Below, piece by piece: positions 1 to 6,974 of a stretch of DNA of 33,103 nucleotides (positions are counted from its first letter, which is position 1; each line of letters opens with the position of its first letter). Where the stretch lies: positions 1-33,103 of the forward strand of contig JAUMVN010000025.1 in assembly GCA_030530145.1 (NCBI GenBank), read 5' to 3'. The stretch comes from Coriobacteriia bacterium. GTDB taxonomy: Bacteria > Actinomycetota > Coriobacteriia > Coriobacteriales > Atopobiaceae. A program made the translations under genes and the position numbers. The notes below the pieces were generated by a model. The model made no database searches. It was not told where the DNA came from and worked only from the letters and a program-made list of their open reading frames with translations.

Positions 1-21
1 TGCAGAACCGTCGCCAACAAA

Positions 22-206
22 GCCGCCCCGGAAACGAGGGTTGATGCAACGTCGGCAAGAATAGCGCCCCGGAAACGACGGTTGCAGAAACGGGTCGTTG
101 CTGCAACCGTCGTTTCCGGGGCGCATCGGTGCTTCTCGTTACTGCAACCGTTAATTCCGGGGCGCGTTACCGGCTCCCATTGCTGCAAGCGTCGTTTCCG
201 GGGCGC
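22..206. repeat. Array of five ~24-bp repeat units at 41-bp period, inverting in the middle
   Basis: A unit with core TGCAACCGTCGTTTCCGG followed by GGCGC occurs five times. Two copies are reversed (about 23-46 and 64-87) and three are forward (101-124, 142-165, 183-206). Within each orientation the copies start exactly 41 bp apart, with 17-bp unlike spacers. Copies 64-87 and 101-124 are perfect reverse complements (24 bp) separated by 13 nt, so a strong cruciform or RNA hairpin is possible. Position 1-13 looks like a further partial copy, so the array may continue to the left. It lies downstream of the minus-strand GNAT gene. Its function is unknown. Confidence 0.85.
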
Positions 207-274
207 CATGGTGCGCGTGGGCTGCGCCGTGGGCCGCAAACCTTCGCTCGCGCCCCCGCGTCGAGCCCCCGCGC

Positions 275-829
275 CTAGAGGAACAGCTGGTACGCGCGGC
301 GCGGCTGGGTGCGGTCGCCGTCGATGAAGATGCGCCCCGCGTAGGCGAAGCCGCACCCCTCGATCACGTGGCGCATGCGCACGTTGTCCTCGTGGGTGTC
401 CACGCGGATCTCCGCGAAGCCGCGGGCGCGCGCCTCCTCGATAAGCCGCTGGTAGAAGCGGCGCCCGATGTGGTTGCCGCGGAAAGCGGGGGAGACGGCC
501 ACGCGGTGGATTGTCGCGTAGGCGCCGCTCGTGTTTCCGGTGCGGTCCCATACCCCGTCCTCTATCACGTCGTAGTTCGGGTCTGGCCCGGGGATGAGCG
601 CCGCGGTTGCCGCCACCTGGCCGCGCACGCAGAACACGCGCCCCCAGCCCTGCATGAGGTCCTTCGTGACCGACTGGACGCCGGGGCCCGTCCCGTTCTG
701 CCACTGGTCGATGCCGTCTGCGGCGAGAAGCTCGCGGCCGGTCTCGAGCATGGCGATAATTGCCGGCACGTCGTCGACCATCGCCGGCCTCATATCGCAA
801 TCGGCGAGCTTGACCTCGTCATGGTTCAT
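275..829 (-). CDS. GNAT-family N-acetyltransferase
   Basis: A 184-residue protein with the GNAT fold: RPAMVDDVPAIIAML near the N terminus, then the acetyl-CoA-binding segment RVAVSPAFRGNHIGRRFYQ (the Q/RxxGxG/A region, here RGNHIG) and a C-terminal NVRMRHVIEGCGF strand-loop typical of RimI-like acetyltransferases. It would transfer an acetyl group from acetyl-CoA to an amine; the substrate cannot be read from the sequence. The ATG start has an AAGGAG ribosome-binding site (838-843) 8 nt upstream. It is divergent from the MFS gene, with 210 bp between them. It stands alone as a transcription unit. Confidence 0.85.
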   Translation of the reverse strand: MNHDEVKLADCDMRPAMVDDVPAIIAMLETGRELLAADGIDQWQNGTGPGVQSVTKDLMQGWGRVFCVRGQVAATAALIPGPDPNYDVIEDGVWDRTGNTSGAYATIHRVAVSPAFRGNHIGRRFYQRLIEEARARGFAEIRVDTHEDNVRMRHVIEGCGFAYAGRIFIDGDRTQPRRAYQLFL

Positions 830-1039
830 CGTGATAACTCCTTCATCGGATTGATTTCACGGACAGAGATTATGGCCCATCGAGGCCCTTCTTGCCCAGA
901 ACTTGTGGAGAACGCGTGCCCGTGGGCGCCCGGGGCGCGCCGCTCGCTAGGCTAGGGACCGCGCGGACGGAAGTCGGGGCCATGAGAGCCTCTCGGCCCG
1001 TACCTCGACGTCCTGTTCGTGAAATTGGAGTGATTTGCC

Positions 1040-2224
1040 TTGAGTACCACCGCCCCCATCACCGCGGGCCGTGCGAAGCTGTGCGTCGGCCTCCTCGTCT
1101 TTCTCGCGTTCTCGCTCGGGTGCACCGAGTTCGCCGTCATCGGCATCGAGCCGGAGCTCTGCGAGGCCTTCGGCGCCTCGCTCGCCGAGGTTGGCCGCCT
1201 CATCAGCCTCTATGCCATCACCTATGCGGTCATGACGCCGGTGCTCGCGCTCGTGACCGGCCGGTTCCGGCGCTTCTCGCTTTTGGTCGTCTACGCCGCG
1301 GTGTTCATCGCCGGCAACGTGCTCGCCGCGTTCGCGACGTCGCTCGCGCTCATGTGCGCGGCCCGCGTGGTGTGCGGCCTCGTGTCGGGGGCGCTGCTCG
1401 CGCTCGGCGTCACGTTCCTGCCCGAGCTGGTCGACGAGAAGAAGACCTCGCTCGCCGTGGCCGTCGTCTACGCTGCCTTCTCGGTCGCGATGGTGCTCGC
1501 CACCTCGGCGGGAAAGATGCTCGCCTCCGCCCTCGGCTGGCGCTCGGTCATGGACGCGAGCCTCGTCTTCGCGGTCGTCTCCTGCGCGCTGCTCATCGCC
1601 GTGCTGCCGCGCGAGGGGGCCACGGACGAGCCCGCCGGCGTCCGCGACCAGCTCGGGCTTCTTGCCGAGCCCTGCGTGCTCGCGTGCGTGGCCGTCTTCG
1701 TCTTCGGCATCGGCTCGATCTACGTGTTCTACGGCTACGTGACGCCGTACCTCGAGGAGTTCCTCGGCCTTTCCGCCGGCCAGGCGAGCCTCGTGCTGCT
1801 CGTCTACGGGGCCATCCTCTTTGTGTCGAACATGCTCTCCGGCGTGCTCGACGAGAAGTTCGGCCTCAAGGCCAACGTCGTCGTCTTCCTCGTGCAGGCG
1901 GCCGTCCTCGTCGCGATGTGGGCCGTCGGCGACGCGATGCCCGCCGCGCTCGCGGTGATCATGGCGTTCGGGCTGCTCATGTACCTGTGCAGCGTGCCGT
2001 GCGTGACCCTCTTCATGCGGACGGCGAGCGAGCGCCACCCCAAGGCCCTCACGCTGGCGAGCTCGCTCGAGCCCGCGGCGTTCAACGTCGGCATCTCGTT
2101 CGGCACGGCGGTCGGCGGCGCGGTGGTGAGCTTCGCCGGCCTCGGGGCCGTCGGCATCGTCGGGGCCGTCCTCGCGTTGGCTGCCAGCGCGTGCGCGGCC
2201 GCGGCTGCGCGGCTCGAGCCGTAG
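1040..2224 (+). CDS. MFS transporter, DHA1-type (AraJ/drug or sugar efflux-like)
   Basis: A 394-residue polytopic membrane protein with about 12 hydrophobic segments. The N-terminal half begins KLCVGLLVFLAFSLGCTEFAVIGI, followed by the motif-A loop around LALVTGRFRRFSLLV and the motif-C-like stretch AARVVCGLVSGALLALG. This is the architecture of DHA1 proton-coupled exporters such as AraJ and related sugar or drug efflux proteins. The start is TTG with GGAG (1027-1030) 9 nt upstream; no better in-frame ATG precedes it. It converges on the minus-strand yaiI gene with only 17 bp between the stops. The substrate is unknown. Confidence 0.88.
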   Translation: MSTTAPITAGRAKLCVGLLVFLAFSLGCTEFAVIGIEPELCEAFGASLAEVGRLISLYAITYAVMTPVLALVTGRFRRFSLLVVYAAVFIAGNVLAAFATSLALMCAARVVCGLVSGALLALGVTFLPELVDEKKTSLAVAVVYAAFSVAMVLATSAGKMLASALGWRSVMDASLVFAVVSCALLIAVLPREGATDEPAGVRDQLGLLAEPCVLACVAVFVFGIGSIYVFYGYVTPYLEEFLGLSAGQASLVLLVYGAILFVSNMLSGVLDEKFGLKANVVVFLVQAAVLVAMWAVGDAMPAALAVIMAFGLLMYLCSVPCVTLFMRTASERHPKALTLASSLEPAAFNVGISFGTAVGGAVVSFAGLGAVGIVGAVLALAASACAAAAARLEP

Positions 2225-2241
2225 CGGGGCCGGGCACGGCC

Positions 2242-2727
2242 TTACCAGATGCCGAGAAGCCCCTCGAGGTTCTCGCGGAAGCGGCGGCGGTCTCGCTCGG
2301 TGAAGGCCGCGGGACCCTTCGTGCGCCCTCCCGCGCGCCGGACCTTCTTCTCCTCGGCACGGATGAAGAGGTCCGCGTCGATGGTGGCCTGGCTGTAGAC
2401 GCGCCCGCGGACGCCGATGGCGCGCGCCCCGCGGCCGAGGGCCATGGCGGCCAGGCCGATGTCCTGCGTGACGACGACGTCTCCGGGCGAGAGCGACTCG
2501 ACGATGGCGAAGTCGGCGGAGTCGGCGCCCGTCGAGACCACGAGGGTGTCCACCCAGAAGCCGTGCTTCGCGTGCGCGGCGTCGCGCGGGTCGCCAGCGC
2601 GCACGTGGCGCTCGAGGTTCTGCGTCGTGTTGCCGGCTATGACCACGGGCGTGCCGGCCTTTCTCGCCACGGCGAGCGCGTCGGCCGTCACCGGGCAGGC
2701 GTCCGCGTCGATGAAGAGCGTCGTCAT
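2242..2727 (-). CDS. yaiI: YaiI/YqxD family protein (UPF0178, DUF188)
   Basis: A 161-residue protein matching the YaiI/YqxD family across its whole length. Visible family marks are the N-terminal FIDADACPV acidic motif, DFAIVESLSPGDVVVTQDIGLA in the middle, and the C-terminal GGRTKGPAAFTERDRRRF. The family is PIN-like in fold and a nuclease role has been suggested, but no defined biochemical function is established. The ATG start follows a GGGGG-containing weak ribosome-binding site. The upstream region holds two palindromic repeats (2756-2889) in which its promoter or operator should also lie. It converges with the MFS gene. Confidence 0.9.
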   Translation of the reverse strand: MTTLFIDADACPVTADALAVARKAGTPVVIAGNTTQNLERHVRAGDPRDAAHAKHGFWVDTLVVSTGADSADFAIVESLSPGDVVVTQDIGLAAMALGRGARAIGVRGRVYSQATIDADLFIRAEEKKVRRAGGRTKGPAAFTERDRRRFRENLEGLLGIW

Positions 2728-2755
2728 TCGGCCCCCTCAGCTCCCTTCTCCCTCT

Positions 2756-2889
2756 CCCAGGTTCGGAAGGCTTCCAAACTTGGGAAGCCTTCCGAACCTC
2801 GGTTGAAATCTCTATATCCATAGGTAGATTAGCTGCCAAGAAACGCTGCTGCTGCCCTCCCAAGTTTGGAAGCCTTCCGAACTTGGGAG
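2756..2889. repeat. Two related palindromes (GGTTCGGAAGGCTTCC type) between adh and yaiI
   Basis: Two long palindromic elements share the core GGAAGCCTTCCGAAC and flanks of CCCAAG/CTTGGG. The first has perfect 17-nt arms at 2759-2775 and 2783-2799 with a 7-nt loop. The second has 16-nt arms at 2857-2872 and 2874-2889 with one T/G position. They sit 58 bp apart between the stop of the alcohol dehydrogenase gene and the start of yaiI, both on the minus strand. No T-run follows either element, so they are not obvious intrinsic terminators. They could be operators for yaiI or a REP-like dispersed element. Confidence 0.8.
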
Positions 2890-2901
2890 AGAGGCCTGCG
2901 G

Positions 2902-4143
2902 TTAGAGGCAGGACTCGTAGATGGCGCGGCAGTCGTCGAGGGTCAGGGGCCGCAGCTCGCCGATGAGCTCGCCCTTGTTCTGGCGCAGCGTCTCCAGCAG
3001 CGCGTCGACGTCTTCCGCGCGCACGCCGAGCTCGCCGAGCGTCCGCGGCATGCCCATGCCGCAGAAGAACGCCTGGATCTCGTCGATGGTGGCAAGAACC
3101 GCGTCCTCCTCGGCCTCCTCAGGCGTCGCGTCGATGCAGTCCTCCACGACGTCCACCGGCTCGATGTCGAACACGAGGCGCCCGAAGGTGAGCCAGCGCT
3201 CCGGGGCGCTTCTCCATACGTGGCGCATCCACGCCGGCATGACGACGGCGAGCCCGGCGCCGTGCGCGATCGCGGGGTCGTGGGCCGAGAGCTCGTGCTC
3301 GAGCGCGTGGCTCTCCCAGCCGCCCGCGCGCCCATTCGGCTTGGCGGCGCGGCCCAGGCCGCAGATGTCGTTGTGCGCCTGCGTGCCGGCCCACATGATG
3401 CTGGCCCGCGCGTCGTAGTCGCAAGGGTCCTCGAGCACGCGGGGCGCGCACTCGATGAGGCTGCGCACGAGGCCGCACGCAATCTGGTCCGTTACCGGGC
3501 AGGGGCCGGTCGAGCCGAAGAAGCGCTCCATGATGTGCGCGCACATGTCGGTGATGCCGGCCGCGGTCTGGTAGGCGGGCAGGGTGAAGGTGAGCTCGGG
3601 GTCCATGAAGGCGAGGACGGGCCGGTGCAGCTCCGTCGAGAGGCCCTTCTTGAGGCTGAGCTCGTCGTTGGAGATGACGCAGCTCGAGGACGCCTCGGAA
3701 CCCGCGGCGGGGATGGTGAGCACGCAGGCCACGGGGAGCTTGCCCTCGGCCACGACCGGCGCCTTCTTCATAAAGAGGTCCCAGACGTCGCCCTCGTAGG
3801 GGGCGCCCACGGCGATGGCCTTGGCCGTGTCGATGACCGAGCCGCCGCCGACTGCGAGCACCACGTCCGCCTCGTCGGCCCGCGCCGCCGCCACGCCGTC
3901 GCGCACGAGGCCGACCTCGGGGTTGGGGCGGACGCCGCCGAGCTGGGCGTGGCGCACGCCCGCGCGGTCGAGCGAGGTGAGGACGCGGTCGAGCGTGCCC
4001 GTCTTTATGGCCGAGCCCTTTCCGTAGACGACGAGCGCGCAGCCGAAGCCCGCCTCGGCGAGTGCCTCGCCGACCTCGTCGACGACGCCGCGGCCGAAGA
4101 CGAACTTGGTCGGCACGTGATAGGTGAAGTCGTTCATGTGCAT
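2902..4143 (-). CDS. Iron-containing (group III) alcohol dehydrogenase, YqhD/BDH-like
   Basis: A 413-residue NAD(P)H-dependent dehydrogenase that would interconvert aldehydes and alcohols, probably disposing of reductant in fermentation. The N-terminal nucleotide-binding half carries the GGGSVIDTAKAIA motif (about residues 99-111). The C-terminal helical half carries the metal ligands of the family: Asp199 and His203 in TDMCAH, His279 in SHALEH and His294 in AIAHGAG. Overall it resembles butanol dehydrogenase/YqhD proteins more than FucO. ATG at 4143 has GGGAG 5 nt upstream; a second in-frame ATG at 4137 would have 11 nt spacing and is an alternative. It is monocistronic as far as can be seen; its substrate is not defined. 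Confidence 0.92.
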   Translation of the reverse strand: MHMNDFTYHVPTKFVFGRGVVDEVGEALAEAGFGCALVVYGKGSAIKTGTLDRVLTSLDRAGVRHAQLGGVRPNPEVGLVRDGVAAARADEADVVLAVGGGSVIDTAKAIAVGAPYEGDVWDLFMKKAPVVAEGKLPVACVLTIPAAGSEASSSCVISNDELSLKKGLSTELHRPVLAFMDPELTFTLPAYQTAAGITDMCAHIMERFFGSTGPCPVTDQIACGLVRSLIECAPRVLEDPCDYDARASIMWAGTQAHNDICGLGRAAKPNGRAGGWESHALEHELSAHDPAIAHGAGLAVVMPAWMRHVWRSAPERWLTFGRLVFDIEPVDVVEDCIDATPEEAEEDAVLATIDEIQAFFCGMGMPRTLGELGVRAEDVDALLETLRQNKGELIGELRPLTLDDCRAIYESCL

Positions 4144-4291
4144 CCATTCTCCCGTATAGACGTGCGGCTATTGTAGCCTCGCGGGCGCCCTGCCCCCAAG
4201 CGCCGCGCCGGCGACCCGCCGTCGGCCGCTGCGCCGGGAATCGGCGACCGGCTATCGGCCAGGATTACGCACAGGCGTCGGCCAACGGCCG

Positions 4292-4320
4292 TTGTTTTTC
4301 GCCCAGCGGCTAAATTCTAT
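4292..4320 (+). promoter_or_regulatory. Candidate sigma-70 promoter for the cstA leader
   Basis: TTGTTT at 4292-4297 and TTCTAT at 4315-4320 are separated by 17 bp, in an AT-rich patch that stands out in a GC-rich spacer. Transcription from here would give a leader of about 270 nt before cstA, including the leader peptide and the terminator. The remainder of 4144-4291 is GC-rich with several CGGCC/CGGCG repeats and no gene that I can see. Confidence 0.5.
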
Positions 4321-4412
4321 GTTTCGAGCATGTTAGAGAACGTTACTTGTGCGCGCCTCGTGTAGACAACCGGCCCATAGTGTCAACCGTCCATAGGAGG
4401 CGCAAGGGCGCC

Positions 4413-4430
4413 ATGGAGACGGGATCTTAG
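4413..4430 (+). CDS. Five-codon upstream mini-ORF (METGS) in the cstA leader
   Basis: An ATG-GAG-ACG-GGA-TCT-TAG ORF is preceded by a good AGGAGG (4395-4400) at 12 nt. A small hairpin (GGCGC/GCGCC, 4399-4412) between them shortens the effective spacing and also overlaps the ribosome-binding site. Its stop codon lies 4 nt before the ATG of the 13-codon leader peptide, so it could deliver ribosomes to it by reinitiation. This is an inference; five codons can occur by chance. Confidence 0.3.
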   Translation: METGS

Positions 4431-4434
4431 AAAC

Positions 4435-4476
4435 ATGTTCCTCGCAGAGCTAGCCATTATCGCCATTGTCATTTAG
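4435..4476 (+). CDS. Candidate leader peptide MFLAELAIIAIVI
   Basis: A 13-codon ORF in which 7 residues are branched-chain amino acids: four Ile, two Leu and one Val. Three of the four Ile codons are ATT and one Leu is CTA, AT-ending codons that the neighbouring GC-rich genes rarely use. The stop codon is 3 nt before the first arm of the downstream hairpin chain. Content and position fit a leader peptide whose translation senses charged tRNA-Ile (and perhaps tRNA-Leu/Val). The own ribosome-binding site is weak (GGGA 10 nt upstream), so coupling to the mini-ORF ahead is possible. Confidence 0.55.
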   Translation: MFLAELAIIAIVI

Positions 4477-4478
4477 CG

Positions 4479-4561
4479 CGGGTTGGTCAGTAGCCAGCCC
4501 GAAAGATACGGGCGGCTCTGCGAAGCGAAGTGTGTTGAGGCCGCTTGGGAAACCAGGCGGC
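4479..4561 (+). promoter_or_regulatory. Transcription attenuator with four alternative RNA pairings upstream of cstA
   Basis: Five segments can pair in sequence. Segment 0 (4479-4486) pairs with segment 1 (4494-4501) over 8 bp with one G-U. Segment 1 (4492-4501) pairs with segment 2 (4509-4517) over 9 bp with one bulged A. Segment 2 (about 4510-4517) pairs with segment 3 (about 4539-4546) through GCGGC/GCCGC plus wobbles. Segment 3 (4540-4548) pairs with segment 4 (4553-4561) as the terminator stem. Pairings 0:1 and 2:3 would be antitermination; 1:2 and 3:4 would be termination. A ribosome at the leader stop would cover segment 0 and favour termination, while a ribosome stalled on the Ile codons leaves segment 0 free. 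This mirrors amino-acid biosynthetic attenuators. Confidence 0.6.
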
Positions 4562-4571
4562 TTTTTTGTTT
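4540..4571 (+). terminator. Intrinsic terminator in the cstA 5' leader
   Basis: A 9-bp stem (GCCGCTTGG with CCAGGCGGC, one G-U) is closed by a GAAA tetraloop and followed at once by six T and then GTTTT. It lies 28 nt before the cstA start, so it can only act as an attenuator of cstA or as the end of an upstream leader RNA. Confidence 0.85.
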
Positions 4572-4598
4572 TGATCCCAGAAGGAAGGTAAGCAAGTA

Positions 4599-6440
4599 AT
4601 GAACGGAATCGTACTGATGCTCCTCGCGGCGGTCGTCCTCGCCGCCGCGTACCTGCTCTACGGCAGGTGGCTGGCCAAGACCTGGGGCGTCGACGCCGAC
4701 GCGATCACCCCGGCCCGCCGCATGGAGAACGGCAAGGACTTCACCCCTGCCTCCGCGTTCACCGCGTTCTCCCACCAGTTCTCCTCGATCTGCGGCGCGG
4801 GCCCCGTCACGGGCACCATCGTCGCCATGGCCTTCGGCTGGGTCCCGGTCGTGCTCTGGGTCCTCATCGGCGGCGTCTTCTTCGGCGCCGTCCACGACTT
4901 CGGCGCCCTCTACGCCTCGATGAAGAACAACGGCAAGTCCCTCGCCCAGCTCATCGAGAAGTACATCGGCAAGACGGGCCGCCGCCTCTTCCTGCTCTTC
5001 TCGTGGCTGTTCTGCATCATCGTCATCGCGGCCTTCACCTCCATGGTCTGCGGCACCTTCAAGTACACCGCCGCCGCCGAGGGCGGCGTCGACTTCACGA
5101 AGTCCTACGCCGCGGGCTGCGCCGGCACGATCTCGATCCTCTTCACCTTCGTGGCCATCGCCTTCGGCTGGGCGCGCCAGAAGCTCAGCCTCGACGGCGC
5201 CAAGGAGTTCGTGCTCGCCGTGGTCTCCATCGTGGTCATGTTCGCGGTCGGCATGCAGTTCCCGCTCTACCTCGACCTTAACCAGTGGATCGCCGTCGTC
5301 ATGGTCTACCTGGTCTTCGCCGGCGCCATGCCGATCCAGCTGCTCAAGCAGCCGCGCGACTACCTGACCACCATCATGATGGTCGTCATGATTGTCTGCG
5401 CCGTCCTCGGCATCTTCGTCCTGGGCGCCCAGGGCAACGCCGACATCACCGCCCCGGCGTTCGTGGGCTTCTCCACCAAGTCGGGCATGATGTTCCCGGT
5501 GCTCTTCGTCTCCGTCGCCTGCGGCGCGCTCTCCGGCTTCCACAGCCTCGTCTCCTCCGGCACCTCCTCCAAGCAGGTGTCCAACGAGGAGGACGCGGTC
5601 AAGGTCGGCTACGGCGCCATGGTCCTCGAGTCCTTCGTCGGCATCCTCGCCATCATCGTCGCGGGCATCATGTACGCCGACATGAACACCGCCGGCACCG
5701 GCGCCCTGAACAACGGCGTGGCCAGCACCCCGTTCCAGATCTTCGCCGCCGGCATCGCCCGCGGCATGCAGGCCTTCGGCGTCGACGGTACCGTCGCCAC
5801 CGTCTTCATGACCATGAACGTCTCGGCCCTCGCCCTCACCTCGCTCGACGCCGTGGCGCGCATCGCCCGCACCTCCTTCTCCGAGTTCTTCGCGAGCACC
5901 AACGACGCCCTCGCCCTCGACGAGGAGAAGTCCGGCGCCATGAAGGTCCTCGGCAACCCCTGGTTCGCCACCGTCGTCACCCTGGTCCCGGGCCTCGCCC
6001 TCACCTTCGGCGGCTACCTGGCCATTTGGCCGCTCTTCGGCGCCTCCAACCAGCTGCTCGGCGGCATGACCATGATCACGCTCGCCGTGTTCTGCAAGTG
6101 CACCGGCCGCAAGGGCGCCATGCTCTACGTGCCCGTCGCCTTCCTGCTCGTGTGCACCTTCACCTCGCTCGTCCAGTCCATCATGGGCTGCGCGACCGCT
6201 CTTTCCGCCGGCACCGCCGCGTCCGTCTTCAACTCCGTGCTGCAGCTCGTCTTCGCCGTGCTGCTCATCGTCCTCGGCTTCATCGTGGCCTACAACTGCC
6301 TGAAGGAGCTCTTCGGCAAGGCCGCCGGTTCCATCCCCGACGAGGAGCCCGAGTGGACCGAGCTCGGCCGCAAGAACGTCGCGGCCGCCGCTGCGGACGC
6401 CCGCGCCCCCAAGGCCTCCGGCGACGTGGCCGCCGAGTAG
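4599..6440 (+). CDS. cstA: CstA-family carbon starvation / peptide (or pyruvate) transporter
   Basis: A 613-residue membrane protein with about 16-18 hydrophobic segments. Family signatures are ICGAGPVTGTIVAMAFGWVPVVLW near residue 65, GAVHDFGALYASMKNNGKS near 107, SGFHSLVSSGTSSKQV near 312, and WPLFGASNQLLGG near 480, followed by the C-terminal CstA_5TM portion. Characterised relatives take up peptides (CstA) or pyruvate (BtsT/YjiY). The length is shorter than E. coli CstA (about 700) but usual for actinobacterial and clostridial members. The ATG has AAGGAAGG upstream. The long leader with a branched-chain-rich peptide and terminator suggests it is switched on when branched-chain amino acids are scarce, favouring a peptide or amino-acid uptake role. 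It is monocistronic with a strong terminator 50 bp after the stop. Confidence 0.92.
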   Translation: MNGIVLMLLAAVVLAAAYLLYGRWLAKTWGVDADAITPARRMENGKDFTPASAFTAFSHQFSSICGAGPVTGTIVAMAFGWVPVVLWVLIGGVFFGAVHDFGALYASMKNNGKSLAQLIEKYIGKTGRRLFLLFSWLFCIIVIAAFTSMVCGTFKYTAAAEGGVDFTKSYAAGCAGTISILFTFVAIAFGWARQKLSLDGAKEFVLAVVSIVVMFAVGMQFPLYLDLNQWIAVVMVYLVFAGAMPIQLLKQPRDYLTTIMMVVMIVCAVLGIFVLGAQGNADITAPAFVGFSTKSGMMFPVLFVSVACGALSGFHSLVSSGTSSKQVSNEEDAVKVGYGAMVLESFVGILAIIVAGIMYADMNTAGTGALNNGVASTPFQIFAAGIARGMQAFGVDGTVATVFMTMNVSALALTSLDAVARIARTSFSEFFASTNDALALDEEKSGAMKVLGNPWFATVVTLVPGLALTFGGYLAIWPLFGASNQLLGGMTMITLAVFCKCTGRKGAMLYVPVAFLLVCTFTSLVQSIMGCATALSAGTAASVFNSVLQLVFAVLLIVLGFIVAYNCLKELFGKAAGSIPDEEPEWTELGRKNVAAAAADARAPKASGDVAAE

Positions 6441-6491
6441 CGCCGCCCCATACCGCGTTTTCCTGCCGCCCCGCGGCCTGTCAAAACGAAG

Positions 6492-6533
6492 AAGCCCCCG
6501 CATCCATGCGACTCGGATGCGGGGGCTTTCTTG
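6492..6533. terminator. Bidirectional intrinsic terminator between cstA and the DUF1508 gene
   Basis: A perfect 14-bp stem (AAGCCCCCGCATCC at 6492-6505 with its complement at 6515-6528) and a 9-nt loop is followed by CTTTCTTG on the plus strand and CTTCTTCGTTTT on the minus strand. It ends cstA from the left and the convergent DUF1508 gene from the right. Confidence 0.88.
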
Positions 6534-6591
6534 TGCGTGCCCTTCTCGGCGAGAAGGACGGCCGGCGTGTGGACCGGCCGGCCGGTCCAAG

Positions 6592-6768
6592 TTACTCGGC
6601 GGCCTCGACGACGGGGGCCTCGGGGGCGTTCTTCTTGACGGACTCGATGCCCTTCTTGCACGCCTCCTTGGAGGTGTAGACCTGCGAGGTGGCGATGGTC
6701 TCGCCGTTGCCGGCCTTGAGGACGAAGTGGAAGCCTGCCTCGGTCTGCGTGATGACGAACTTGCCCAT
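6592..6768 (-). CDS. DUF1508 / YegP-family small protein
   Basis: A 58-residue protein beginning MGKFVITQTEAGFHFVL and continuing KAGNGETIATSQVYTSKEAC and KKGIDSVKKNAPEA. This is a single DUF1508 repeat as in YegP, whose E. coli member has two tandem copies. The family is a small alpha/beta protein of unknown function, often seen as a short stand-alone gene. ATG at 6768 has AAGGAG (6775-6780) 6 nt upstream. The tail PVVEAAE is extra to the domain. An 18-bp perfect palindrome (GGACCGGCC and its complement, 6571-6588) lies just after the stop, before the shared bidirectional terminator. Confidence 0.88.
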   Translation of the reverse strand: MGKFVITQTEAGFHFVLKAGNGETIATSQVYTSKEACKKGIESVKKNAPEAPVVEAAE

Positions 6769-6850
6769 GGTGCGCTCCTTGTTCCGTGTTCCCGGCCTTG
6801 CGGCCCTATTAGGGGGATTCTAAGCGCATGTTCTCCCGCCAGGGAGAAGA

Positions 6851-6897
6851 TTCGCCCCGCTCAACCAGTCTTTCAACAGGCGGTTGAGCGGGGCGGA
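6851..6897. terminator. GC-rich 14-bp hairpin downstream of the AspA/AstE-like operon
   Basis: CGCCCCGCTCAACC at 6853-6866 pairs perfectly with 6882-6895, loop 15 nt. It lies about 80 bp after the stop of the minus-strand 321-residue gene, where an operon end is expected, but only a weak AATCTT follows on that strand. It may be a terminator aided by factors, or a transcript-stabilising hairpin. Confidence 0.5.
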
Positions 6898-6974
6898 TGG
6901 TTGTGCTTTCAAGTTGGCTGTGCCGCGCGGAAAAGTGGCCGTTGCCGTTGATCGGCCTTAGGTCCGGTGAGAAG

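Noticed and set aside
22..206. CRISPR-like array of repeats and spacers
   Set aside because: Spacers are only 17 bp, the repeats switch orientation within the array, and no cas genes are present.
82..327. Plus-strand open frame over the repeat array
   Set aside because: It is formed by the repeat units and runs antisense into the GNAT gene; no ribosome-binding site and no protein-like composition.
947..2863. Long minus-strand open frame (638 codons) opposite the MFS and across yaiI
   Set aside because: Arg/Glu/Asp/His-rich shadow frame typical of GC-rich DNA; the MFS and yaiI frames have clear family motifs.
4477..4571. T-box or known metabolite riboswitch upstream of cstA
   Set aside because: No T-box consensus (such as the TGGNACC bulge) and none of the conserved cores of common riboswitches that I know; a leader peptide and alternating stems explain the region better.
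4473..6590. 705-codon minus-strand frame antisense to cstA
   Set aside because: Low-complexity Gly/Glu/Asp/His shadow translation of cstA, with no recognisable domain.
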